Origin: Rhodobacteraceae bacterium (ex Bugula neritina AB1) | GTDB taxonomy: Bacteria > Pseudomonadota > Alphaproteobacteria > Rhodobacterales > Rhodobacteraceae | Direction: 5' to 3' | Length of the DNA: 64,000 nt | Assembly: GCA_001730095.1 (NCBI GenBank) | Contig: MDLF01000067.1 | Coordinates: forward strand, 49,769 to 113,768 | Shown: positions 33,632 to 46,190 of the stretch, in pieces | Numbering within the stretch: the first letter of the stretch is position 1 | How the letters are laid out: the number at the start of each line of letters is the position of its first letter | Position numbers and translations under genes: made by a program | The notes under the pieces: generated by a model | Databases searched by the model: none | What the model was told of the DNA's origin: nothing | Seen by the model: the letters and a program-made list of their open reading frames with translations, nothing else

Positions 33632-33967
33632 CCTGCCCGCTGCCTGCCCGCCGCCTGCTCGCTGCGGCCCTCAGGGCGGCCCGCTCTCGCGGCCACAGCC
33701 GGTCGGCATCTGCCAGCAACAGACCACCGGCCAGCAGGGCCCGCCCTGCCGCTGTCTTGCGCTTGGCGACCCTCCGCATTGCTGCGCTGGAAAGAAATCC
33801 CACATGCACCAATCCCTCCCGCGCCCGCAGCTGCCCGGCTGGCGCCGTGCCGCTTGGCGGCCTTGGGCCCGGCACCGCCCGCAGGGCGGTGCCGGGCCCA
33901 ACGGAGAGGATCGTTCCCTGAACGGGCCGAACCGGCGGGAGCCGCTGCCGGTGCCAGCCATGTCCTG
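33632..33967. other. Intergenic region with a long perfect palindrome
   Basis: No gene I can support. It holds the REP-like copy B and a C-rich stretch before the convergent DUF1501 gene. Confidence 0.5.
33863..33910. repeat. REP-like palindromic repeat, copy B
   Basis: An 18-bp perfect inverted repeat: TTGGGCCCGGCACCGCCC at 33863-33880, a three-base loop, and its exact complement at 33884-33901. The following GGAGAGG continues the tail shared with copy A. It lies in the space between convergent genes. Confidence 0.7.
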
Positions 33968-35191
33968 CTACAACAGCAGCCCCAAGTCGCTTCCCATCTC
34001 CAGGCCGGGGAATACATTGGCCTCCAAACCACCCTTGCCGACTCCAGTCAGCCCATGCAGCAACCAGGCCAATGACCTGCGCACATCCGCAGTTGGCATC
34101 AGATCGCGGCGGTCATAGAGATCCGCCTCTGCCAGCCCCGGCCAACGCCCCAGCACCCGGCCGCCGCGGATGGCACCGCCTGCCAGCAACATCGCACCGC
34201 CCGTGCCGTGATCAGTACCGCCAGTGCCGTTCTCCCGCACGGTACGCCCGAACTCGGTCACCGCAGCCACCGCTGTCTTGCTCCAGACGTCCGGCCCCAG
34301 GCCGTTCTGCAATGTCAGGATCGTCTCCGACAGCCGCCCCAGCGCATTTTTCAGCCCATAGGCCTGCCGAGAATGCGTGTCCCATCCGTTGATCGAGAAG
34401 GCAGCAATCCGCGTGTCGCCGCGCAGCTGCTGTGCAGCATAGGCAGCAACCTCGTTATGCACTTTGCCCTTTGGCGCGGTCATCATGGACATCATCATGT
34501 CTTCGTTTCCAGCTTCGCCACCGCCCTGCGCCGCCTCCAGATCCATGTCCTGCCGGGTCAGCTCCAGCGCCTCGTTCAGGGCAGCGTGGAACAGCGGGTC
34601 ATCCTCCATCAACAGCGCCGCCAGCCGTTCCGCCTGCGGGCTCATCATCAGCCCGGCACCCGGAGCCCATTGCGACACTGGCGCGCCTCCCTCCGTCAGC
34701 AGCATCCGCTCCTGGCCGATAGCAAAAGCCGTGCGTGCCTCTGCTCCCGGCATCTGCTGCAGCAGTCGGTTCAGCCAGCCGCCCTCCGCCTGTCTCAGCC
34801 CGGCAGTGCCCGCCTCCAGCAAATCCTGGCCATCGAAATGGCTGCGCCGACCGCGGTAAGGAGTAGACACCGCCTGCACAAACGCCAGTTCCCTTCCGCG
34901 CCACAGCGGCAACAGCGGCGCAAGTCCCGGGTGCAGCGCATAAAATCCGTCCAGATCCGCCGCCCCTGCCGCCGGGCCGCCTCTCAGGCTTTGCCGCAGC
35001 CCGGCATAGTCAGGATCGCCATAGGGCTGCACCGCATCCAGCGCGTCCATGCCGCCGCGCAGGATGATCACCACCAGTCTGGTGTCCCATGGGGCCGCAG
35101 CAAAAGTGACCGGTGTCAACAGCGGACTGGCCGCCAGCGAACACCCCAGAGCGGAAGAATGGGTCAGAAGGGAACGGCGGGTCAGCTGCAT
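33968..35191 (-). CDS. DUF1501 exported protein with Tat signal
   Basis: A 407-residue protein of the DUF1501 (sulfatase-like fold) family. The N-terminus MQLTRRSLLTHSSALGCSLAASPLLTPVTFAAA has a twin-arginine motif. Family blocks include VVIILRGGMDALDAVQPYGDPDY, SHFDGQDLLEAG, INGWDTHS, VAAVTEFGRTVRENGTGGTDHGTGGAMLLAGG and DLMPTADVRRSLAWLL. AGGAG lies nine bases before the ATG at 35191. It is paired with the upstream DUF1800 gene, an association seen in many bacteria. A metal-dependent hydrolase of the periplasm is likely, with unknown substrate. Confidence 0.85.
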   Translation of the reverse strand: MQLTRRSLLTHSSALGCSLAASPLLTPVTFAAAPWDTRLVVIILRGGMDALDAVQPYGDPDYAGLRQSLRGGPAAGAADLDGFYALHPGLAPLLPLWRGRELAFVQAVSTPYRGRRSHFDGQDLLEAGTAGLRQAEGGWLNRLLQQMPGAEARTAFAIGQERMLLTEGGAPVSQWAPGAGLMMSPQAERLAALLMEDDPLFHAALNEALELTRQDMDLEAAQGGGEAGNEDMMMSMMTAPKGKVHNEVAAYAAQQLRGDTRIAAFSINGWDTHSRQAYGLKNALGRLSETILTLQNGLGPDVWSKTAVAAVTEFGRTVRENGTGGTDHGTGGAMLLAGGAIRGGRVLGRWPGLAEADLYDRRDLMPTADVRRSLAWLLHGLTGVGKGGLEANVFPGLEMGSDLGLLL

Positions 35192-35222
35192 CTGCAAGAT
35201 CTCCTGTGCAAGGCTTAGCGGC

Positions 35223-36608
35223 TCAACGGCGCTGAAAGGCCGGAGAGGACAGCACCAGGCCGACCCCTTCAGTATGCGTTTCCGCCGCGCTGGCAGCGAA
35301 ATGGACCCGGCCGTTGGCATAGCCGCCCAAGGCAGCCCCGGCAAAGGCACGCGGATCCGGCAGCTGCGCCAGAAGCCGCTGCGGTGCCGCCATGGTCCAG
35401 CGCAGCCGTGCGGCCAGCGCTTGCGGCGTGACCCAGGCGCTGTCTTCCTCGGACCATCCGTCAGGTCCGACGGAAAACTCCCAAACCTGCCCCATTGGTG
35501 TGAGCGGCGCCAGCAGCAGCCGGTTGATCTGCCCAGGCTTCATGGCCTCCAGATGTGCGGACGGCACCGCCAGTGCCCGGCACGCAGATGCCACGAAATC
35601 AAACGGCGGTTTCACGTTGTTCAGGTCAGGCGCCCAGGCTGCCGGATGCTCCAGCAGCGCGGCATAAACCGCCGACAGCTCTCCCCCCGTTTCCAAATAG
35701 CGGGACGCCAGATGATCAACCAGCGCCGCCTCCGGCGTGTCAGAGATGAAATGCACCGCCAGTTTCCAGGCAATATGGCGTGCGGTGGCGGGGTGCCGGC
35801 CAAGGTCGCGCAGAGCCGCCAGAACCTGCTGCAGCTTCGGCTTGCCGCCGCCATAGGTTTCCCCCAGAACGGTTTCGGAACCGGGTTCGGACATGCCAGG
35901 CCTGAACACGAACCCTGCCTCTTTCGACAGGCTCAGCCCTGTGAACAATTCCGCCAGCTGCTGCACGTCCTGCTGGCGATAAGGGCCATCCACCCCCAGC
36001 GTATGCAGCTCCAGCACTTCGCGAGCGAGGTTTTCGTTCAAGCCTTTCAGACGCTTGCGCCGCGCCGCCGCCCGGCTGCCCGGACCGGAGGAGCGGTTCT
36101 GGTCCAGGTATTGCAGCATCAGCGGGCTGGTCACCGCCGCAATCAGCATGTCTTCAAAACGGCCCGCCACATGCTGCCTAATCGCGGTCTCGGCATAAGA
36201 CGCCGCCAGGAACCGCCACGCCCCTGACTTGCCCTGCGCTGTAAAATGGTCGGCCCAGAACAATGCCAGCCTTTCACGGAAGGCATCCTTAGAATGGGTT
36301 ATCCGAAGCAGACGCTGGCTGTGCCAGCCGATGCGGAGACGGTTCAGGGACCGGCGGTAGCGTATGAAAGCTTTTTGCGCGTCCTCGGCCCCGGCTGTGT
36401 TCTGCTGCTGATTGCGCGCCCGGCGCAACCGGCGGTATTCCTGAACACTGGCTGCAGCCTCATCAAAACCGCTGACAGGAAACCGCTGCGCCATTGTGTC
36501 CGGGCCGTGCAGGCGCTCCAGCATCTGCTCTGCTGAGGTCGGCGGCGGCAGCAACGGTGACAGCCCTGCACCAAAGCGGATTTCAGCCAAATCGCCGTTG
36601 AACTGCAT
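35223..36608 (-). CDS. DUF1800-family protein
   Basis: A 461-residue DUF1800 protein. Core motifs are RERLALFWADHFT, ENLAREVLELHTLGVDGPYRQQDVQQLAELFTGLSL, and HPATARHIAWKLAVHFISD. No clear signal peptide, although partners are exported; it may travel with the Tat-borne DUF1501 partner (inference). The DUF1501 gene starts 31 bp downstream and the two surely form an operon. GGGGAGA lies before the ATG. Confidence 0.85.
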   Translation of the reverse strand: MQFNGDLAEIRFGAGLSPLLPPPTSAEQMLERLHGPDTMAQRFPVSGFDEAAASVQEYRRLRRARNQQQNTAGAEDAQKAFIRYRRSLNRLRIGWHSQRLLRITHSKDAFRERLALFWADHFTAQGKSGAWRFLAASYAETAIRQHVAGRFEDMLIAAVTSPLMLQYLDQNRSSGPGSRAAARRKRLKGLNENLAREVLELHTLGVDGPYRQQDVQQLAELFTGLSLSKEAGFVFRPGMSEPGSETVLGETYGGGKPKLQQVLAALRDLGRHPATARHIAWKLAVHFISDTPEAALVDHLASRYLETGGELSAVYAALLEHPAAWAPDLNNVKPPFDFVASACRALAVPSAHLEAMKPGQINRLLLAPLTPMGQVWEFSVGPDGWSEEDSAWVTPQALAARLRWTMAAPQRLLAQLPDPRAFAGAALGGYANGRVHFAASAAETHTEGVGLVLSSPAFQRR

Positions 36609-36816
36609 GGTTTCGCGCTCTCCCCGGAATGTCTTGCCGTGGGCAGGTTAGAGCATCACCGCCCGCGCCCACAGGTGAAATTACTCTGATACGCAGGTTT
36701 TCGCGCGTTCCACCGCTTGTGCCACAACTGGTTCAAAAACTTTCCCGGCGCAGGACGCCTCCTGCCAAACAGATCCGGATTGCTCGCAAAAGCCCGGCTC
36801 ACCGCCCCCCCTCAAT

Positions 36817-36846
36817 GCAAAAGGCCCGAGCTATTGCCCGGGCCCT
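36817..36846 (-). terminator. Rho-independent terminator after aspS
   Basis: On the minus strand GGCCCG, a ten-base loop, CGGGCC, then TTTTGC, 20 bases after the aspS stop codon. Confidence 0.75.
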
Positions 36847-36864
36847 TGTCAAACTTTGCAGCAC

Positions 36865-38649
36865 TTACTGATCCTGCGGGATCACGCGCAGACCCAGTTC
36901 CATCAGCTGTTCGCTCAGCGGTTCGGACGGTGCCGACATCATCAGGTCTTCGGCACGCTGGTTCATCGGGAACATGATGACCTCGCGGATGTTGGCCTCG
37001 TCGGCCAGCAGCATCACCATACGGTCGATACCGGCTGCACAGCCGCCGTGTGGCGGGGCGCCGTATTGAAAAGCGTTGACCATGCCGCCAAAACGCTTCT
37101 CGACCTCTTCCTTGCCATAGCCTGCGATTTCGAAGGCCTTGAACATGATCTCCGGCTTGTGGTTCCGGATCGCGCCCGAAACCAGTTCATAACCGTTGCA
37201 GGCCAGATCGTACTGGTAACCCTTGACCGCCAGCGGATCGGACAGCAGCGCGTCCATACCGCCCTGCGGCATCGAGAACGGGTTATGCTCGAAATCGATC
37301 TTGCCGGTTTCCTCGTCCTTTTCGTAGATCGGGAAGTCGACGATCCAGGCAAAGGCAAACCGGTCCTTGTCGATCAGACCCAACTCTTCACCGATCACGG
37401 TGCGGGCGCGGCCTGCAACGCTTTCAAAGGTCTTGGGCTTGCCGCCCAGGAAGAAGGCCGCGTCGCCCACGCCCAGGTCCAGCTGCTGGCGGATTGCCTC
37501 GGTGCGCTCGGGGCCGATGTTCTTGGCCAGCGGGCCTGCGGCCTCGATGCCTTCGCCCTGGTCGCGCCAGAAGATATAGCCCATGCCCGGCAGGCCTTCG
37601 CCCTGAGCAAATTTGTTCATCCGGTCGCAGAATTTGCGCGAGCCGCCGGTGGGCGCCGGGATGGCGCGGATTTCGGTGCCTTCGTTTTCCAGAAGATTGG
37701 CAAAGATCGCAAAACCGGAGCCGCGGAAATGCTCAGAGCAGTCCTGCATCTTGATCGGGTTTCTGAGGTCCGGCTTGTCGGTGCCGTACCATTTGGCGGC
37801 ATCCTTGTAGGAGATCTGCGGCCAGTCGGCGGCGGCATCCACTTTGCGACCCTGCCCGAATTCCTCGAACACGCCTGCCATCACCGGTGCGATGGTGTCA
37901 AAGACATCCTGCTGGGTGACAAAGGACATCTCCAGGTCGAGCTGGTAGAAGTCGGCGGGCGAGCGGTCGGCGCGCGGGTCTTCGTCGCGGAAACAGGGCG
38001 CAATCTGGAAATACTTGTCAAAGCCCGACACCATCATCAGCTGCTTGAATTGCTGCGGCGCCTGCGGCAGCGCGTAGAACTTGCCCGGATGCAGACGCGA
38101 GGGCACCAGGAAGTCGCGCGCGCCCTCGGGAGAGGAGGCGGTGATGATCGGCGTCTGGTATTCGTTGAAGCCCTTGTCCCACATGCGCTTGCGGATCGAC
38201 TGGATCATATTGGCACGCAGCACCATATTGCGCTGCATCTTCTCGCGGCGCAGGTCCAGGTAGCGGTAGCGCAGACGGGTTTCCTCCGGGTATTCCTGTT
38301 CGCCGAAGACCATCAGCGGCAGTTCCTCGGATGTCCCCAGCACCTCGATGTCGCGGATGAAGACTTCGACCTCGCCGGTCGGAATTTTCGGGTTCACCAG
38401 GCTTTCGTCGCGCGCAAGCACGTTGCCGTCGATACGGATGCACCATTCGCTGCGGACCTTCTCGATCTCGGCAAAGACCGGACTGTCCGGGTCGGCCATC
38501 ACCTGCGTCACGCCGTAGTGGTCGCGCAGGTCGATGAACAAGAGGCCGCCGTGGTCGCGGACGCGGTGGACCCAGCCCGACAGGCGGACGGTTTCACCGA
38601 CGTTGGATTTGTTCAGTTCGGCGCAGGTATGGCTGCGGTAGGCGTGCAT
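36865..38649 (-). CDS. aspS: Aspartyl-tRNA synthetase
   Basis: A 594-residue bacterial-type class II synthetase with N-terminal OB fold ([26 protein letters not shown]), motif 2 ([24 protein letters not shown]), the bacterial GAD insertion (about residues 290-420), and motif 3 ([32 protein letters not shown]). The ATG at 38649 (MHAYRSHT) follows GAAAGG by seven bases; the longer reading is not family-like. Charges tRNA-Asp in the cytoplasm; in alphaproteobacteria it is often non-discriminating and also acylates tRNA-Asn when GatCAB is present, which the window cannot show. Confidence 0.97.
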   Translation of the reverse strand: MHAYRSHTCAELNKSNVGETVRLSGWVHRVRDHGGLLFIDLRDHYGVTQVMADPDSPVFAEIEKVRSEWCIRIDGNVLARDESLVNPKIPTGEVEVFIRDIEVLGTSEELPLMVFGEQEYPEETRLRYRYLDLRREKMQRNMVLRANMIQSIRKRMWDKGFNEYQTPIITASSPEGARDFLVPSRLHPGKFYALPQAPQQFKQLMMVSGFDKYFQIAPCFRDEDPRADRSPADFYQLDLEMSFVTQQDVFDTIAPVMAGVFEEFGQGRKVDAAADWPQISYKDAAKWYGTDKPDLRNPIKMQDCSEHFRGSGFAIFANLLENEGTEIRAIPAPTGGSRKFCDRMNKFAQGEGLPGMGYIFWRDQGEGIEAAGPLAKNIGPERTEAIRQQLDLGVGDAAFFLGGKPKTFESVAGRARTVIGEELGLIDKDRFAFAWIVDFPIYEKDEETGKIDFEHNPFSMPQGGMDALLSDPLAVKGYQYDLACNGYELVSGAIRNHKPEIMFKAFEIAGYGKEEVEKRFGGMVNAFQYGAPPHGGCAAGIDRMVMLLADEANIREVIMFPMNQRAEDLMMSAPSEPLSEQLMELGLRVIPQDQ

Positions 38650-38998
38650 GGCTCGGCCTTTCGTTATGCGGGTCGCAGGTCCTTGGGGACCGTCATTCGG
38701 GAAATGCGCAAAAGGGCGCGGAATTCGTCCGGGGTGGTACACTAGGTTGCAGCGCGCTTGTCAAGCAAACAGGGTCAATTCAGTGCAGTCAGTCGTCTGA
38801 AACCACGGGTTTGCTTCCTCAGCGGGGATCTCCCGCCCCTTACTCGCCCCATCGCTGGCGCGATCAGGCGGTACGGGTTGGGCCGGGCGCCGCGCCTGCG
38901 GCGCGGCGTGCAGCGCACCGCAGGTGCGCTGCCGGGCCCAAGGGCAAAGGTCTGCTGGCCCCAGCCAGGAGACTTGTTGTCCGCGGGAGCGCTGTCTC
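38650..38998. other. Intergenic region with compound palindrome
   Basis: Contains the aspS leader and promoter side and a compound REP-like repeat; no gene on either strand that I can support. Confidence 0.5.
38878..38942. repeat. REP-like compound palindrome, copy C
   Basis: TTGGGCCGGGC on the left and GCCGGGCCCAA on the right enclose two perfect hairpins: CGCCGCGCC/GGCGCGGCG (38888-38908) and AGCGCACC/GGTGCGCT (38912-38930), each with a three-base loop. The outer sequence is the same family as copy B. Confidence 0.65.
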
Positions 38999-39652
38999 TC
39001 AGACCAGCCGCACCGGGATCAGCCCGCGCAGGGAATTGCCCATGTGGATGGCTTTCGCGTCCTTCAAGTCCTGCAGATCAAGAACAGCCTCCCGACACTC
39101 CCTGCGCTCCAGCTTCACCTGCCGCAGGATGCCCGGCAGCAGGCCACAGCTGAGCGGCGGCGTCACAACCCGGCCATCCGCCTGGGTCACAAAGAGATTG
39201 GTGATGGTGCCCTCACAGACCTCGCCAGATTGATTGAGGAACAGCAGCTCATCCACCCCCTCCGGCAGATCCGCCCGCGCGGCATCATAGCGCGCGCGGC
39301 GGGTGGATTTGTGCCGCAGCCAGATATCATCAGCCTGCAGCCGGGTCTCTGCGATGCCGAGCCGCCATTCTGAGGGGCTATTTCCCAAGGGTGATGTGGT
39401 CAGCGCCAACTGCCCCTGTGCATCCAGGGTCAAACGGCAGCGCAGCGGCAGAGCGCCTGTGGCCCCTGTCAGGAGTGCCTGCGCTTGCGCCGTATCAAAG
39501 GCGATGCCAAACACCGCCGCACTGCGCCCCATCCGGTTCAAATGATGGGCCTGATGCCGGAAGCCTTCGCCCGGGTGCCAGCCCAGCGTTTCGATCAGGC
39601 GGAAAGCGGGATCGTTCTGGATGGCGTCACACGGGCGAACCGGGCTTTCCAT
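38999..39652 (-). CDS. pabC: Aminodeoxychorismate lyase-type class IV aminotransferase
   Basis: A 217-residue PLP enzyme of fold type IV. The catalytic Lys is in LRHKSTRRARYDAARAD, and the cofactor-binding block is FLNQSGEVCEGTITNLFVTQADGRVVTPPLSCGLLPGILRQ. It overlaps pabB by 58 bases, which supports the role of converting 4-amino-4-deoxychorismate to 4-aminobenzoate for folate. The N-terminus is shorter than in E. coli PabC, as is usual when the gene follows pabB. Confidence 0.87.
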   Translation of the reverse strand: MESPVRPCDAIQNDPAFRLIETLGWHPGEGFRHQAHHLNRMGRSAAVFGIAFDTAQAQALLTGATGALPLRCRLTLDAQGQLALTTSPLGNSPSEWRLGIAETRLQADDIWLRHKSTRRARYDAARADLPEGVDELLFLNQSGEVCEGTITNLFVTQADGRVVTPPLSCGLLPGILRQVKLERRECREAVLDLQDLKDAKAIHMGNSLRGLIPVRLV

Positions 39653-40800
39653 AAGGCTTCCTCATATTCCGATTCTGCAGTGCTGTCCCAGACCACGCCA
39701 CCACCCACATTCAGCGTCGCGCGGCCGTCTTCCAGCATCAGGGTGCGAATTGCCACATTGAACTCGGACGCGCCATCCGGCGCGGCCCAACCGATGGTGC
39801 CGCAATAGATATCACGCGCCCAGGGCTCCAGCTCTGCCAGGATCTCCATAGCGCGGATCTTGGGCGCGCCGGTGATCGACCCGCAGGGGAACAGTGCAGT
39901 AAAAATATCTGCCAGCCCGGCGTCGGGCCGCAGCTTTGCCCGCACCAACGAGACCATCTGATGCACGGTGGCATAGCTTTCCACTGCAAACAATTCCGGC
40001 ACATGCACCGAGCCGGTCTGCGCCACGCGGGAGATATCGTTGCGCAAGAGGTCCACGATCATCAGGTTCTCGGCGCGGTTCTTTTCGTCCTGACGCAGGA
40101 AATCCCGACGGCGGGCGTCCTCGACAGGATCGTCGCTGCGAGGCTGGGTGCCTTTCATCGGGCGGGTCTCGATCACGCCGTCCGCGTCAGTTCGAAAAAA
40201 CAGCTCCGGCGACCGCGACAACAGGTCCGGCAGCCCGGCCTGTTCCACCAGAACGCCATGGCCGACGGCCTGTTTGGCCTGCAGCACAGCGTAAAGCTCT
40301 TCTGCGGTGCCGTAGGCCTCCGCATCAATCGGAAAGGTCAGGTTGGCCTGATAGATGTCACCTTGGCCGATGTTGCGGTTCACTTCAGCGAAGGCCTCGG
40401 CGTAACGCTCATAGCGCCAGCGGGGTGTAATGCCTTCCAAACCGGCACAGCCCGGCTGCAGGCCGGGCAGCGCCCGACCCTCCCTACGGGAGGGCGCTTT
40501 TGCCCCCTCCAAGGGCCGGGCGCTGCCCTCTTCGTTCTGCGGCAGCGGCGCCGCATAAACCCCGAAACACAGCAGCGGCAGCCGCCGCTCCTCTGGCATC
40601 TGCATCGCCAGTTTCGGCTCCAGCGCATAGCCCAATTCATAAGAGGCATAGCCTGCCAGCCAATGCCCGGCATCCCGCGCCACATCCAGCGCCGCCAGCG
40701 CGGCAGACACCTCTTTAGGACCGTCCGCGCGGATCACGCGCAGCGGCTGGTCAAAACATAAGCCGGCCCCTTTGGGCCCCTGATCAAAACGAATCCGCAC
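39595..40800 (-). CDS. pabB: Aminodeoxychorismate synthase component I
   Basis: A 401-residue chorismate-using enzyme making 4-amino-4-deoxychorismate with a glutaminase partner. Motifs: NIGQGDIYQANLTFPI, SPELFFRTDADGVIETRPMKGTQPR, DEKNRAENLMIVDLLRNDISRVA, FPCGSITGAPKIRAMEI and GTIGW. Start is GTG at 40800 behind AGGGAG. Residues about 91-112 (SARPLEGAKAPSRREGRALP) are encoded by a nested palindrome at 40465-40528, which looks like a repeat element inserted in frame between the N-terminal and catalytic parts. No other disruption is seen, so the enzyme should be functional. Confidence 0.93.
   Translation of the reverse strand: MRIRFDQGPKGAGLCFDQPLRVIRADGPKEVSAALAALDVARDAGHWLAGYASYELGYALEPKLAMQMPEERRLPLLCFGVYAAPLPQNEEGSARPLEGAKAPSRREGRALPGLQPGCAGLEGITPRWRYERYAEAFAEVNRNIGQGDIYQANLTFPIDAEAYGTAEELYAVLQAKQAVGHGVLVEQAGLPDLLSRSPELFFRTDADGVIETRPMKGTQPRSDDPVEDARRRDFLRQDEKNRAENLMIVDLLRNDISRVAQTGSVHVPELFAVESYATVHQMVSLVRAKLRPDAGLADIFTALFPCGSITGAPKIRAMEILAELEPWARDIYCGTIGWAAPDGASEFNVAIRTLMLEDGRATLNVGGGVVWDSTAESEYEEALWKARFARVTPSRTIPLSA
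40465..40528. repeat. Nested palindromic repeat inside pabB
   Basis: Outer arms GGGCAGCGCCCG (40465-40476) and CGGGCGCTGCCC (40517-40528) are exact complements; inside, CCCTCCC-TAC-GGGAGGG (40478-40494) forms a second perfect hairpin. The 64 bp lie within the pabB reading frame without breaking it. Confidence 0.75.
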
Positions 40801-40999
40801 CGGATTTGACTCCCTGAGGTCTTGGCCTCACATATAACTGTTCGCTATGCGAACAAAAGGGGGTGGATGCGGCATTTCCAATTCCGTTTCCGATACCCCT
40901 TGAACCTTTCGGCGCGGTCCCTATAACGCAGGACAATTTGGGCGCATGCCAGCGCCCGTGATTCAAAGCTGCCCGCACGTCAATCAAAGGAATATGGCC

Positions 41000-44371
<3,372 letters not shown>

Positions 44372-44412
44372 TCACACCCCCGTCCGGCGTCACACCCGGA
44401 CACCGAAAGACA

Positions 44413-44443
44413 GCAAAAGCCCCGGAACACCCGGGGCTTTTGC
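44413..44443 (+). terminator. Terminator after carB
   Basis: A 13-bp perfect stem, GCAAAAGCCCCGG (44413-44425) with its complement at 44431-44443, five-base loop. With A runs on one side and T runs on the other it can work in both directions, serving carB and the convergent protease gene. Confidence 0.85.
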
Positions 44444-44498
44444 CGTTGGAGAGAGCGGCGTGAAGGAACGAGCCGCTCCTGGGACATCTCCAGTGAAA

Positions 44499-45200
44499 TC
44501 AGCCTGCCCTGCGCATCAACGCCTGCAGCGAATGCCCCAGCGGCGCAGCCAGCGAAACACCCCTGCCGCCCATCCGTGCCCGTGAAGAGATCACCGACAC
44601 CAGCTGCGGCGCGCGGCCCGGGCGCAGTTGCAGCACCGGAGACCCCGAAGCGCCAAAATCCACTTTGCAGGTTGTGATCAAAGATGCCTGCCGCGCCACC
44701 AGCACCTGGCAGGCGCTCTGCAGCTTCGGTCTGGTGGCATTGCGGTGGGAATAGGACATCACGTCCACCCGAGCGCCCTGCACCGGCGCTGCGGCCAGCA
44801 CCAGCGGGCGGATGACGTCGGAACTGATCGGCTTCTCCAGCCGCAGCACCGCCAGATCGGTGCCGGTGCGGAACTGGCTGACCTGGCCATGCCGGTAATC
44901 CGCATGGATCGCCACCTGAACAACCCGCCGCACAGCCTTGGAGCGGCGGCCATTCAGCCCCGCCTCAAACCGGATGCTGAGCGGCTTTACCGTCCGGCCA
45001 CTGCGGATGTCATACATGCAATGCGCAGCTGTCAGCACCAGATCCGGCGCTATCAGGCTGGCCGTGCACATGCTGCGCCCGCCAATGTTCAGCCGCCCTA
45101 CGGCCTCCCAGCCATCAACAGATTGCGCCCCATCCGCGGCGACTGTTCCAGCGCTACAGGCGAGCAGCGCCGCAGCGGCAATTTTTGCCAGATATCTCAT
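44499..45200 (-). CDS. Secreted trypsin-like serine protease
   Basis: A 233-residue chymotrypsin-fold protease with signal peptide (MRYLAKIAAAALLACSAGTVAA). The catalytic triad is visible: His in LVLTAAHCMYD, Asp in TGTDLAVLRLEKP, Ser in VDFGASGSPVLQL (GASGSP instead of GDSGGP). Two cysteine pairs (CTAS...AHC and ACQ...TCK) fit the usual disulfides. ATG 45200 follows GGAG by six bases; ATG 45212 is possible. The oxyanion-hole variation is common in bacterial relatives. A perfect TTAA-N7-TTAA CtrA box lies about 105 bp upstream, suggesting cell-cycle-linked expression. Confidence 0.88.
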   Translation of the reverse strand: MRYLAKIAAAALLACSAGTVAADGAQSVDGWEAVGRLNIGGRSMCTASLIAPDLVLTAAHCMYDIRSGRTVKPLSIRFEAGLNGRRSKAVRRVVQVAIHADYRHGQVSQFRTGTDLAVLRLEKPISSDVIRPLVLAAAPVQGARVDVMSYSHRNATRPKLQSACQVLVARQASLITTCKVDFGASGSPVLQLRPGRAPQLVSVISSRARMGGRGVSLAAPLGHSLQALMRRAG

Positions 45201-45674
45201 GATCCACTCCATGTTCCCACGAAGCCATCCTCAGAGATGCCTGAGGCCGGATTGCGGCCCGCTGTGGAGCCGCTCTGTCAGAAAGATGTGGAGAATGAGA
45301 CAAAGTTAACAGAGGGTTAACAACCAGTCTTCAGGCCGCAACCCGGTCGCCTGAAGCCCCTTATTTTGTTAACACACCCGAACAGATTTCGGAAAAAACC
45401 CTTAAAAACCCCGGAAAAGCTTAAGAGCTATGTTAGGAGCTTCGCATAAGTTTTCCCCTGTTTCCGCAGGGTTTCTTCCCAAGGGCGGTAACTTCGCGAC
45501 CCAAATGCGGCACAAATGAGCCTTAACAAACGCCTAACCGCCGCAGCAGGCGCCGCCCAATTCTTTAACAGGGTCAAACCCCATTTCATGCCGCGAACCT
45601 GCAACGGGTCTTGTCGGGGCCCCTGCCCCGCGGCATAGTCACCCAGGACCCGAGCAGCAAAAAGGAGCGCCCGA
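45201..45674. other. Intergenic region with CtrA-type boxes
   Basis: Contains the perfect CtrA box at 45306-45321, a one-mismatch box TTAACAAACGCCTAAC at 45524-45539, and A/T-rich stretches (45355-45440) suited to divergent promoters for the protease and the micro-lipopeptide gene. No open frame here is convincing. Confidence 0.5.
45306..45321. promoter_or_regulatory. CtrA binding site (perfect consensus)
   Basis: TTAACAGAGGGTTAAC: TTAA, seven bases, TTAAC, the complete CtrA consensus, upstream of the serine-protease gene. Confidence 0.65.
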
Positions 45675-45749
45675 ATGCGCCTGCCCATTCTCCTGACCGC
45701 CCTGCTGGCACTCGCCGCCTGCGACGTGCCGCTGATCCCGCTGATCTGA
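45675..45749 (+). CDS. 24-residue predicted lipopeptide (micro-lipoprotein)
   Basis: ATG at 45675 follows AAAGGAG by seven bases and reads 24 codons to TGA: MRLPILLTALLALAAC then DVPLIPLI. The first 15 residues form a complete lipoprotein signal with lipobox LAAC, so the mature product would be a nine-residue lipidated peptide starting Cys-Asp. Asp at +2 is an inner-membrane retention signal in E. coli. A strong terminator begins six bases after the stop. Own ribosome site, signal logic and terminator together argue for a real gene. Function unknown. Confidence 0.7.
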   Translation: MRLPILLTALLALAACDVPLIPLI

Positions 45750-45755
45750 ACACCA

Positions 45756-45782
45756 AAGCCCCGGCCATCCGGGGCTTTTTTC
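45756..45782 (+). terminator. Terminator after the micro-lipopeptide gene
   Basis: AAGCCCCGG (45756-45764), CCAT loop, CCGGGGCTT (45769-45777), continuing into six T. Confidence 0.85.
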
Positions 45783-46190
45783 ATCCGGCTACGGGCAGAG
45801 CGATCTGCTTTGCCGCCCCGTTGGCGCGCTTCTGCGACATTCTCCAGAGTTTCAGAACACCAGCTTGTCGGATGTTTCGCGCAGCCGCGCACCAGTCACG
45901 AGACTTGCGCCTCCGCCAGCATCTTGCCAAGGGATGGCCTGCCGCGCCGACATTCTCCTGCAAAAGCAAGCCGGGTGCATTAGCAGGGCTGTCTTTCACA
46001 GCCCAAGGCGTCCAGCACCCGCGCCACCGCCTCAGCTGCCATTGCGGATATTCTGCCATTTACGCAAGGCGCCCTCAGGCAGCAGAACGCACGGCGGTAG
46101 GACCGGAACGCCCAGCCGACCCGCAGGCCTGCGATTGTCTTGTACAGATGACCTTAAGCAACCCTCGGCAGATCGCTCTAGCCCGGCATA
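45783..46190. other. Gap without recognisable features
   Basis: Open frames here lack ribosome sites and show shadow-like composition; I see nothing functional. Confidence 0.4.

Noticed and set aside
36856..38745. Plus-strand open frame of 629 codons opposite aspS
   Set aside because: It is the antisense shadow of aspS, whose class II motifs are all on the minus strand; high-G+C DNA leaves such frames open.
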